NCBI GenBank assembly: GCA_021495925.1
Contig: JAKEKT010000001.1
Coordinates: forward strand, 1 to 64,000
Source: Diplodia intermedia
Lineage: Eukaryota > Ascomycota > Dothideomycetes > Botryosphaeriales > Botryosphaeriaceae
Reading direction: 5' to 3'
Length of the DNA stretch: 64,000 nt
Part shown: positions 43,077 to 52,031 of the stretch, in pieces
How the letters are laid out: each line of letters starts with the position of its first letter
Position numbering within the stretch: position 1 is the first letter of the stretch
Notes under the pieces: generated by a model
Databases searched by the model: none
What the model saw: only the letters and a program-made list of their open reading frames with translations
What the model was told of the DNA's origin: nothing
Position numbers and translations under genes: made by a program

Positions 43077-43489
43077 TGCGTCGGTTGGTCTGATCTTCCG
43101 AGCCTGCTCAGAGAGAATCTTGGCTTTCGAACCAGAATTTTGGAAGTGCGCATGTCTTTATACGAACCACCGGTGTGCTTTGTCGTAATTGAACAATGTC
43201 GGGATGCATTTGCATTGTTGCCCACGCACAGACTTGTGTTTCTGCTGCCCTCTGGTTCGCATGTTATCAGTCAATGCTGCCTTGGACAAAACTCGTCCAT
43301 TTCCCATAGCAAAAAAATATATGATCTTCAGCATGGGCCTCACGACGAAACACTTACTTTCCGATAGTCAAATTAGGCTGCATGACTTCGGAGAAGGAAG
43401 GGGACCGATGAAAGAAACAGTCACAACAAAGAATCTGCATGAGCAAAAAAAGCATTGTCAATGAAATTCTTGCTGGCTGCCGCTCTCGT

Positions 43490-43712
43490 GTCATGATGAC
43501 ATAATGCTGCTGGATCCAATAAGGAGAGAGCTGAGGACGTTTGTGACCAAATGAATGTTTATGTTGATCCTCTTGGTCTTTGTGCAGTGTCCCTTCCAGA
43601 CGATTTTGTCTTCCTTTATTCTGACCAATGCGACCACACTTGCGTTGGCGAGGAGGACTATGCAAGTCAATGTTGCTGCGGATATCAGGCCAAATCGGCA
43701 ACCGCATGGCAA
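43490..43712 (-). pseudogene. DUF6536 membrane-protein relic
   Basis: The minus-strand frame begins M-P-C-G-C-R-F-G-L-I-S-A-A and continues through a helix (C-I-V-L-L-A-N-A-S-V-V) to W-K-G-H-C-T-K-T-K-R-I-N and I-H-L-V-T-N-V-L-S-S-L-L-I-G-S-S. This is the beginning of the fungal DUF6536 family (W-R-F-G, Y-x-G-x-C, K-x-x-N, H-L-x-I-N-V-L-S). A TGA stops it after about 73 codons; intact members are many hundreds of residues long. The rest is missing, so this is a 5'-terminal fragment of a lost gene. Confidence 0.72.
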
Positions 43713-43834
43713 GCAGTCATTAGGATACCGCCTCTCTTCAAGGCCTAAGCTCTTGCGTCAGCACTTCGTGCGCCATAGTTGTTACTCAACTGCTTGCGGT
43801 ATACGAACATGGCTGTATCGGGAGAAAAAGGGTT
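43713..43834. other. short spacer between the relic and the next gene
   Basis: No feature seen. Confidence 0.4.
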
Positions 43835-45608
43835 CTATCGAGACCCGGCAAACCATGCATCCAGAATCGCTGTCTTTTCCTGCTCCGTCAGACTCCGCAT
43901 CTCCTCTTCCCCCTGCCATACGGACGCCACGGCAATACACTCCTCTTCCTTGGGCCGTCGGGAAATGCTCTTCTCGATAGATCTCGAAATGCCCACGAGG
44001 GCGTGCCCCGCAAACCCAAAGCTTCCTAAACGAAAAAGAGGCGTCAGGATAAAAAATCTCAAGGGCAGACCAAAGCCTCACTTACCAGCCGCAGGTTTAG
44101 TCACAGCCCCAGCAACCCCCTTCACACAGCCCTTCACAAAACCCTTCGCACCCTCCTTCTGCGCGCCCGTCACCGGCTGCACAAAGATACCCGTAATGCC
44201 ATCATACAGCCCAAGCCCAAACCCCTACTCAAAAAATCAGCACAACAAGACCCACAGCAGGCGTTCCAACACCACACCACACCACTCACCTTCCCCGCCG
44301 CCGCCATCCCAGACGTAAACCCCACAATCTCATCGTCCCGCCTGACCGTCTCATCGCCGTAGCGCCTGGGTAGATTATTGATCCCGCGCGCAATCTCATG
44401 CGTATACACGCCGGGCGCGCTCAGCACGAAGCCCAAGCCGCGCGCCAGGCTCTTGCCCGACGTCGCCACGCCCTCGGCGAACCGGTCCAGCTTCTCCGCG
44501 CCATTCAGCTTCTCCGCCACCTTGGGCTGCGCGACTCTCGCGACCGCCCCGGTACCGATACCGCTAGCGCTTCGGCTTCTGCTCCTGCTTCTTCTTCTGC
44601 TGCTGCCGCTCTCGACGACGGCGAGGGCGCTGGTGCTGTTCCTGCTCGACGTCGACGACAGTACGCTCCTCGCGGCGTCGGACGACCGTTGTCGCTGCTC
44701 GTCGTCGTCGTCGACGTCGACGTCACCGCTTTCCCTCCGTTGCCCGGTCGTACTTGTGTCGGACGCGAGCAGCAGCTTGCGCCGATACGACTTCAATTCC
44801 GCGACCGAGGCTTTGCGCTGGACGCCGCTGATGTCGCTGAACGAGCTCAAGACGCTGGCCCTCTTCTTCATCTTTTTTTTCTTCTCCGTAGCGGCGGCGG
44901 CGGCGGCATCCCCCGGTGGTGCTCCTCCGGTCTTCTCGCCATCTGCCTCTTCCTCTACCTCTGCATCTCGTCGAACGCGGATACTGCAACAGTCAGCCTC
45001 ACGAACCACCCCACCCCCAATCCCACCCCCAGAGTCACAACAACAACAGAAAAGGGCGAGGAAACCACAACTCACAGCTCAACATCCCTCCCATCCAGCA
45101 CGCCCTCCCCCACCAACACCGCCGCCGCAAGCGTCGACAACCTGACCTCTTCCGAACCCTTGACCTCCCATTCCGCCGCGCGGCTAGGTAGGACGGCGCA
45201 GCGGCCCGCGCTGAGCGGGGTTTCGTAGTAATACGGCGGGGGAGGCGCTTCGGTCGGGGTGCTGACGACGTGCAGGCCGTCGTCGACGTCGTGGGTGGTG
45301 GTGGGGACGACGTGTAGGCCGGGGTCGTCGACGACGATTGATGGGACGGGTTTGCGGGCGACGGGGACGGGGTGCAGGCCGTCGTCGGAGGTTAGGCGGG
45401 GTTGGGGTTGGGGTTGGGGTTGTTTGCTTGCGGCGGCGGCGGCGGGGGAGGGATTGGGATTGGGCGGTTGTTGTTGTTGTTCGGTCCAGACGGGGATGGG
45501 GAGCGAGACTCCTTCTTCTTCTTCTTCGCTCGTGGGATGGGGTTTTTGTGGCGGTGGTGGTGGTGGTGGTAGTGGTGGTTGCGGAGGAGTGGTCGTCGAT
45601 GTCGACAT
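43835..45608 (-). CDS. Pro/Ser-rich protein with a GT28-associated C-terminal region, lacking a transferase domain
   Basis: Four exons: 45608-45076, 44983-44290, 44224-44086, 44025-43835 (1557 nt, 518 residues); introns 92, 65 and 60 nt, phases consistent. N-terminus: P-P-P-P-P-P and Q-Q-Q-Q-rich disordered region with repeated D-D-G-L-H-V-V/P-V segments. Then a Lys/Arg/Ser-rich stretch with an R-S-R-S-R-S run. From about residue 330 a conserved part reads G-V-Y-T-H-E-I-A-R-G-I-N-N-L-P, Y-D-G-I-T-G-I-F-V-Q-P-V-T-G-A and G-F-V-K-G-C-V-K-G-V-A-G-A-V. I know this kind of segment from the C-terminal tails of fungal sterol-glucosyltransferase-like (GT28) proteins and related lipid-binding proteins, but no UDP-sugar-binding domain is present here. 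Possibly a membrane- or lipid-contact protein. Confidence 0.72.
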
Positions 45609-46171
45609 GGCGGAATGGTTGTATGGGAAACAGAAAGGCTGTACAACCTCGAGCTTCGAGAAAGGAAGAAGAGAGAGGGAGAGCGAGAGAGTGAGAGAGA
45701 GAAAGGAAGAGAGCTGGGGTCCAGCGCATCACAGGATTTAGGTTATTTGTGGCTTGCTGCACCACTGGCTTGTGGCGTGGGGGCGGAGCTAACGGTGCAC
45801 GTTCTTGACAGGCATCAGTGTTGGTTTGGGGAAACTTGGGGTTCTGATTGGATGGCGCGCCTGGAGCACCACTGAGTATTTTTAGCATCCTGGGGGCCGT
45901 CTGAAGACAAGATTCAGGAGGATTTCGGAAAATGCTTATACGGATCTCAATTCTTCTAGTCCACCTTTACGCCCAAAGAGGACTGTCACTGTCTGCTGTC
46001 CCCTTTTTTTACAAAGACTAATATTGCTCCGTCAGCTAATGAACACGGCCTTCATTTTCCCCAACAATTGCAAAACACCATCATATCCACACAAAGCCAC
46101 CATCGTTTCCTCCACAGACTCTCCACCATATTCACCCTCCCCCCTCCCGCTCCCATCTCCCACCACCCCCC
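45609..46171. other. intergenic; GA-rich promoter tract
   Basis: Contains a purine-rich GA microsatellite-like tract at about 45655-45715 upstream of the GT28-tail gene (a CT tract on its sense strand). Otherwise nothing recognised. Confidence 0.55.
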
Positions 46172-46599
46172 TCAATCCCCCGACCCCTTGACCCTGACAT
46201 TCCTCTCAATCGCCTCCGCCAACCTCCGCGCATCGCGCGGCCTAAACACGACCTTAAAATGCCTACTCATCGTGACCAAGCTCGTCGGATCCGCGCTACC
46301 CCCAACCGGATCGATATATACATCTTTCGCCCACGGAACGGGACGGCCGTGCGGGTCGAGGAGGACGACGTCGTTGTCCTCTGTTTTCGCGGCGGGGGCG
46401 GGCAGGATGTCAAAGGAGTTGAGGGTGCGCAGGAAGATGAGGTAGAGCTCGCGGTTGGCGAGCAGCGAGCCGGCGCACATGCGGTAGCCGAGGCCGTAGG
46501 TGAAGAGCGGGGCGTCGGGCTGGTCGAGCCAGCGCTCGGGGCGGAAGACGGTGGGGTCGGTCCAGACGTCGGGGTCTGAGGAAAGTGTGTCCGGTCAGT

Positions 46600-46649
<50 letters not shown>

Positions 46650-47926
46650 GAAAAAGAACAAAGGGATATGAACGTACCCATGTTGCACGCCCACGCGTTC
46701 AGGAAGATGGTGGTGCCGGCGGGGATCAGCCTGCCGTCGTAGTAGACGTCCTTGACCGAGGCGCGCGGCAGGGCGAGGCGCAGGACGCAAAAGTAGCGCA
46801 GGCACTCGCGCACCAGGGCCGCCACGTACTCGACCCTGCCCTCGTCCTGCGCGTCGCACAGCGGGTCCGCGTCGGCGGGGTAGACGGTGCGTATCTCATC
46901 CAGGGCCTTGCGCTGGATGTCCGGGCGCTGGGCCAGCAGGCCCACGCTCCACTGGACGAGGGTGGTGATGGTGTCGAGGCCGCCCGACAGCATGGTCAGC
47001 GAGATGGACGTCAGCTCTTCCTTGTTGAGCGAGGCCTCCTTGTCCAGGATGACGTTGGCCTGGATGCACGGCTTGTGGGTGCCGCGGGCCATGCGGGCGT
47101 CGAGGTCGGCGTTGAGGCGGTGCAGGTACACGTCGCGGCGGTTGCGCACCTCCCTGCTGCGCTTCTTCGCCCAGCTGTCGAACGGGTTCAGGCGCAGCAG
47201 CGGGATGTAGTCCTGCAGGTTGCCCGTGGTGCTGCGGAAGCGCGAGATGTCGTCCTCGACCTCGGTGATCTCGGCGAACATGGGGTCGTCGCGCGAGCCC
47301 AGCCGCGTGCCCCAGTTGAGCGTCAGCGACAGCGACAGGCTGAGCCGTTGGATCATCGGCATCGGGTCCACGCCCAAAGCCCCGCCCGCGCCGTACTCGA
47401 GCCCCTCCTTGACGAAGTCGCGCGTCTCGCGGTCCAGGTGGTCGATGTACGTGGCGATGCTGGGCTTGTTGAGCGCCGACGCCGCGCCCTTGCGCCGCCG
47501 CTTCAGGCTCTCGTTGAACGGGCTGGTCCCGATGGTCGTGCCCGCCGTATTGCTGACGACCTTGTGGAAGGTGTGGAAGACGGGCCGGCTGGATAGCGCC
47601 TGGCTGTTCTTGCCGAACAGCTCGCGCGCTGCCGCCGCGCTGTTGACCACGAGGACCGGCACGTTGCCCAGCTGGATCTGATAGACCGGCCCGAACTTCT
47701 TGCTCCATAACCGGTATTGCTCGGCCGCATTGACCCGAATCTGATGGATGTTGCCGACGATGGGGAGGCCCGTGGGGCCAGCGAAGCCGGGTATCTGCGC
47801 CCGCAGTCGGACGACTTCTTGGGAGATGACGTAGGCCAGGAGAAGGAGGACTGGCGCAACGAGTATGGTGCGAACGGGGTGTTCGAGCGTCTGCGATTGG
47901 ACGAAGTCAACCGCGTCGGCAATCAT
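46172..47926 (-). CDS. cytochrome P450, CYP504-like (phenylacetate hydroxylase type)
   Basis: Two exons: 47926-46678 and 46575-46172 (1653 nt, 550 residues), 102-nt intron. N-terminal anchor (residues 18-36), then G-P-T-G-L-P-I-V-G-N-I-H-Q-I, Y-R-L-W-S-K-K-F-G-P-V-Y-Q-I-Q-L-G-N and S-R-P-V-F-H-T-F-H-K-V-V-S, all close to CYP504 phenylacetate hydroxylases as I remember them. The I-helix is S-G-G-L-D-T-I-T, the haem loop F-T-Y-G-L-G-Y-R-M-C-A-G. Known: CYP504 enzymes hydroxylate phenylacetate or 3-hydroxyphenylacetate for entry into the homogentisate route. No other genes of that pathway are in the window. The intron contains a perfect CT microsatellite (46601-46647 on the plus strand as GA) which also serves as its pyrimidine tract. 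Confidence 0.85.
46601..46647. repeat. (GA)n microsatellite inside the P450 intron
   Basis: Nearly pure GA dinucleotides for about 45 bp on the plus strand, i.e. (CT)n in the transcript, occupying almost half of the 102-nt intron just before its acceptor. Confidence 0.95.
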
Positions 47927-48703
47927 GGTGGGCGACGGGCACGGATGCTTGGCTGAAGCGGTGTTGGTGGTGAGGCAGCTCCAGCAGGATACCGCCGGAT
48001 GCTTTCATATAGACCCTGAGCTGCCAGCGGAAACATTGCGCTTGCGGGGGTGGGTTGAGCTCCCCAGCGGGCTGCGAAACCCGAGGCTGGCTATAGGACG
48101 CTTGCGTCGTTGCTGCCATCCCCGCTGATTGGCTTTGCAAAATGCGGGGAGGGAGCCGCGGAACGTCCCCGCGCCCCATGCGGAATTGGCGCGGTACAAG
48201 GCTTCTCTCGGTAATTCCGGCAACGAGGAGACAGGGTGCGCTGTCTCATCGAATGGTCTGGCCGAGGGACTGGAAAGCCTGCAGTGTTCCCGACATGTCC
48301 TCCTGCCTGAGACACCAATCGGGCAAGCAAAAGACTACCAACTGGACCGTGCTGCAGTATTGCTGAGTGGACAGGCAGCTGGTTGCGTGTACTACATCCT
48401 CAGCCATCCCCGAAATCCGCATTGAGCTTATCCGCGACCATTACGGAAACCGCTAAGAACACACAAGTAAGTGAGAAAACTTACTTCCAGTGCGATTGTA
48501 GTCCGCAAGAGAGCGGTCGATTTAGGGTGCGTGCAACAAGCTTTGGCGAAGACTTCGAACCGAAAAGACGTATGGTCATTATCTGAAGCACAGGGGGTAT
48601 CTGATCTGAAGGAGATGAGGAAGCTGTAACGCCGAACACCAGGCACCGGTGCCTCCATCGCGCCATAACTTCACAACAGAAATGGTTACGGGGCGCGAAA
48701 TCA
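47927..48703. other. intergenic; P450 promoter and esa1 3' flank
   Basis: No coding evidence. Minus-strand frames that continue from esa1 into this region result only from ignoring its last intron and stop. Confidence 0.6.
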
Positions 48704-50494
48704 TCACCAGTTCCAAGTCCTCGACGACGCCGTGAACACCGGGGGCTTCCACTGCAGTCTTTCGGGATCGATGCCGCGTCTACCTTTGATCTTTTCCTTC
48801 TCTTTCTGGCGGTTACGCTGTTCAATGACGGCGTCCGTGAGGACGATGACGTGTTGGTTCTTCTAAAGATAACGTCAGAGACCACTGGGCAGAGAACGAA
48901 AACTGGTGAACATACCGAGTACCGTAGCATGTTGAGGTTCTGCAGCGTATGTAGTACATCATTGGTTGTCATGGCTGTCAACGCGCCAAGCTCTTCCACA
49001 TTGGCATCGGCGCGACCGTCCATCAGCAGGTCCACGATGGTCTCTTGCCAGTACGCGCGGTAACCCAGCAAACCCAAATCAGACAGAGGCTTCTCAGGGC
49101 TGCCCAGCTTGCCCTCGCGCTTGGACAGTTCGTAAGAGAAGGCGATAAGCAGTTTTCCGAAACCCTTCCGCTGGTATTGCGGCAAGGTCAAGATGCAGGC
49201 AACGTTGTATCCTTCGGCACTTTCCTTCTCCTTTGAGAAGTAGCCGACCAGATGAACGCCATGCTCGTCGCGAGTGCACATGCAATAGAACAGGAAGGGG
49301 TCGACGTCGTAGTACAGCGTCTTGTGGTCCAGGAAAAGCTTCGACAGCAGACAAAGATTGCGGCACCATGTCCGCTGTCTCCTGCCATCGATCTCGAAGA
49401 AGCTGGCGTAGTCGTCGCGGTAGATCTCGTTGCCAGGTGGGTGGAACAACTCGCATTTCGATCGATGGCGCTCAAACTGCTTTTGCTCGCCAAAGTAACC
49501 CAAGCAGAACTCACAGATGTGGACCATGTCTATCTCGGTGAATTCGATCGGGTAAGGAGAGAAGTACCACGGCTCAACCTCGAACTGGCCCATCTGAATG
49601 CGCTCCAAGTTCCTGACGCGAGAGATTTCCGTCTGGTTTTGGGTCATGGAGCCGGAAGTGCGAAGTTTTTCGATCTCGTCCTCGCGCGAATAGATCTCGT
49701 TTGGGACGGCCTTCGCCGCGGCCGCAGCGTCCTGCACATCGACCAGGTCCATTTCATCATCTTCGGGGCGTGGTGTCTCGCCGTCGGCGAGCTCCGTAGA
49801 GACGATGATCCCGGATTCCTTGTTCTCCTTGCCGCCAGCGGTTGAGGGTTGCGGACGCTTTCCAGGGAGGTTGGCCGAAGTTGGCTCGGGGCCGGGGGTT
49901 GAAGAAATCTCGCGATCAAGCTTTGACCGCTGGCGCTTGTTGTTCTTCGAAGACTTCTGACTATCAGCCTTGGAGGTCTGGTTTTTGCTGGCAGATGATT
50001 TCTTCTTGTCGGGTTTCTCTGGCGCCGGCCACTCAACCTCGCGGCTGAGATCAATGCGCTCTGCGGCGATCCACTCGTCCAGACGCTTGTTGAACTCCTC
50101 ATAGTGAACGTAGAAGCGAGGCTTGCCCTGGCGATGCTGGATGGAAAGGATCTCGGCTTTGCGTTTTTCGCCATCCTGCAGACGTCAGAATGAGAACAAA
50201 GAGGTATGTAATGATATTAGGACAAAGAGAAATCAAAACGTGAAAGTAAATATAGAAGGGCACACTGGACAGCTTCAAAAGGCGAGAGGGACTGAATGAA
50301 TCAAGATTGTGATGGTGGGTTGTTGGCTGAGTACCTTCTCAACGAACGCCTTCACTCCAACCCTAAGCGGAAGTGTCAGTGCGCTGGGTGCAAAGTCGGT
50401 CGGTCGGCGAACAAGCGGCAACTCACCTCAGCTGGGCCAGAGTGGCATAGCCGCGCTCGACGGCTTCGGGGGTGCCGGCGGGCTCGTGCGACAT
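48704..50494 (-). CDS. esa1: MYST histone acetyltransferase, catalytic subunit of NuA4
   Basis: Four exons: 50494-50427, 50362-50335, 50175-48916, 48862-48704 (1515 nt, 504 residues); introns 64, 159 and 53 nt. N-terminal chromo-barrel domain (about residues 20-90), a Lys/Ser/Pro-rich linker, and the MYST domain: C2HC zinc finger I-C-E-F-C-L-G-Y-F ... R-H-R-S-K-C, catalytic cysteine in A-C-I-L-T-L-P, acetyl-CoA loop Q-R-K-G-F-G-K-L-L, and catalytic glutamate in E-K-P-L-S-D-L-G. The last exon ends W-K-P-P-V-F-T-A-S-S-R-T-W-N-W, the typical Esa1/Tip60 terminus. Acetylates H4, H2A and H2A.Z in the nucleus; essential in yeasts. Head-to-head with rex4 across a 396-bp shared promoter. The 28-nt second exon is notably small. 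Confidence 0.96.
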
Positions 50495-50890
50495 GTCGCG
50501 AGGGGCCATAGACTGGTGCGAGGCTGCCTTTCAAGAGCCGGGGATTATGGCGATGAGAGTGCGATGATGCCGTCGCTCTTTTGCTCGCGGTGCTGATGAT
50601 GAAACGCGACCGTGAAAGCGCGACCGCGGAGCCAAGCTGCAGCCTGCCGCCGCTCCCGGTGGCGATCGGCGAGTCGGCGGCTGAGGCCCTGCTGCACGTG
50701 ACCTGCATTTCCCTGTCCCGCTCGAAAAGTTTCGAGACGACGCGCCTCCAACAACACTACCCTTGTCCGCCGCCCATTGCACTCTGCTGTTGTTGCAGCG
50801 TCCCTTCCGATCCACCGCCGTGGACGCCAATTCCTGGCTCCTACCTCGCTGCCCCGAGCGCCCCGCAGCGACCGCGATCTCGTGCATACG
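50495..50890. promoter_or_regulatory. 396-bp bidirectional promoter of esa1 and rex4
   Basis: The starts of esa1 (50494, minus) and rex4 (50891, plus) face away from each other with only this spacer between them. No TATA box is apparent, which fits two housekeeping genes. Confidence 0.6.
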
Positions 50891-51901
50891 ATGGATCTCA
50901 AGGACCTGTCCAGCAACTGGAAGAAGCTGCAACAAAAGCTACCCCCGGCCAAGGAAAGGAAAGACCACAAGCCCGTCCTCAACCGCAAGAACCCCAAAGA
51001 GGACTCGTACAAGATCACCAAGAAGCGCGCAAACCCCAACGCCACGCCGACGTCCGCAAAACGCAAAGACTTCAAAAAGCGCAAAATGGGCTCCCTCCTC
51101 TCCACCACCGCCGCCTCGCAAGAACCACCCGCCACCACCACCACCACCCCACCCTCCGCAACCCTCGCCCTCTTCGCCGAGGACCACGGCATCTCCGTCG
51201 CCGACGTCGCCGCCGCCTACAACCTGCCGACCCGCGCCACCGCCTCGCTCCCCACGACGACGACCAACGCGAGCGACGTGCCGAACGGCGGGCTCAGCGC
51301 CGGCGTCGCGGCGGGCAAGTACATCGCGCTCGACTGCGAGATGGTCGGGGTGGGGCCGACGCCGGACCAGGACTCGCAGCTGGCGCGGGCATCCGTGGTC
51401 GACTACCACGGCACACAACTATACGACTCGTACGTGCTGCCCCAGCTGCCCGTGACCGACTACCGCACGGCGGTATCAGGCATCACGCCTTCGCTGCTGC
51501 GCGCGGGGCACGCGCGCCCCTTCGCCGACGTCCAGCGCGACGTCGCCGCCCTGCTCGCCGGCCGCATCCTCGTCGCGCACGCCGTCAAGAACGACCTCGA
51601 CGCCCTCATGCTGTCGCATCCGAAACGCGACGTCCGCGACACCTCGCGCCATCCCGCGTTCCGCAAGCTGAGCATGGGAAAGGCCCCCGCGCTGAAGAAG
51701 CTCGCGAGGGAGTTTCTTGGCGTCGAGATACAGGGGGGCGAGCATTCGAGTGTGGAGGATGCGCGCGCGACGATGCTGTTGTTTCGGAAGGAGAAGGATG
51801 CGTTTGAGGCGGAGCATGCGAAGAAGTGGGGGCGGCCGAACGCGGAGGGCGGAGGGGGGTCGGCGGGGAAGACGAAGAAGAAGAAGAGGGGGAGGAAATG
51901 A
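50891..51901 (+). CDS. rex4: RNA exonuclease 4 (DEDDh family)
   Basis: 336 residues, single exon. The start at 50891 was chosen over upstream in-frame methionines because M-D-L-K-D-L-S-S-N-W-K-K-L-Q matches the usual Rex4 N-terminus. A basic, nucleolar-type N-terminal half contains K-R-K-D-F-K-K-R-K. The exonuclease core has motif I A-L-D-C-E-M-V-G, motif II with H-A-V-K-N-D-L-D-A-L, and motif III H-S-S-V-E-D-A-R-A, supplying the D-E-D-D-h residues. The C-terminus ends in K-K-K-K-R-G-R-K. Known: Rex4 is a 3'-5' exoribonuclease involved in pre-rRNA (ITS1) processing. Divergent from esa1. Confidence 0.95.
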   Translation: MDLKDLSSNWKKLQQKLPPAKERKDHKPVLNRKNPKEDSYKITKKRANPNATPTSAKRKDFKKRKMGSLLSTTAASQEPPATTTTTPPSATLALFAEDHGISVADVAAAYNLPTRATASLPTTTTNASDVPNGGLSAGVAAGKYIALDCEMVGVGPTPDQDSQLARASVVDYHGTQLYDSYVLPQLPVTDYRTAVSGITPSLLRAGHARPFADVQRDVAALLAGRILVAHAVKNDLDALMLSHPKRDVRDTSRHPAFRKLSMGKAPALKKLAREFLGVEIQGGEHSSVEDARATMLLFRKEKDAFEAEHAKKWGRPNAEGGGGSAGKTKKKKRGRK

Positions 51902-52031
51902 GGAGGTGGTGGTGGTGGTGGATGTGATGTGATAGAATAGGTGTGGGTCGTTGAGGAAGCATGTTGCATGGAAATGTTTTTTTCGACACCGAAAAGTTAA
52001 GATACCCCAGACAGTTATTCATCTTTCCTGC

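Noticed and set aside
44378..45228. Plus-strand frames of 255-276 codons opposite the GT28-tail gene
   Set aside because: The minus-strand model has four exons with consistent phases; the plus frames are low-complexity shadows.
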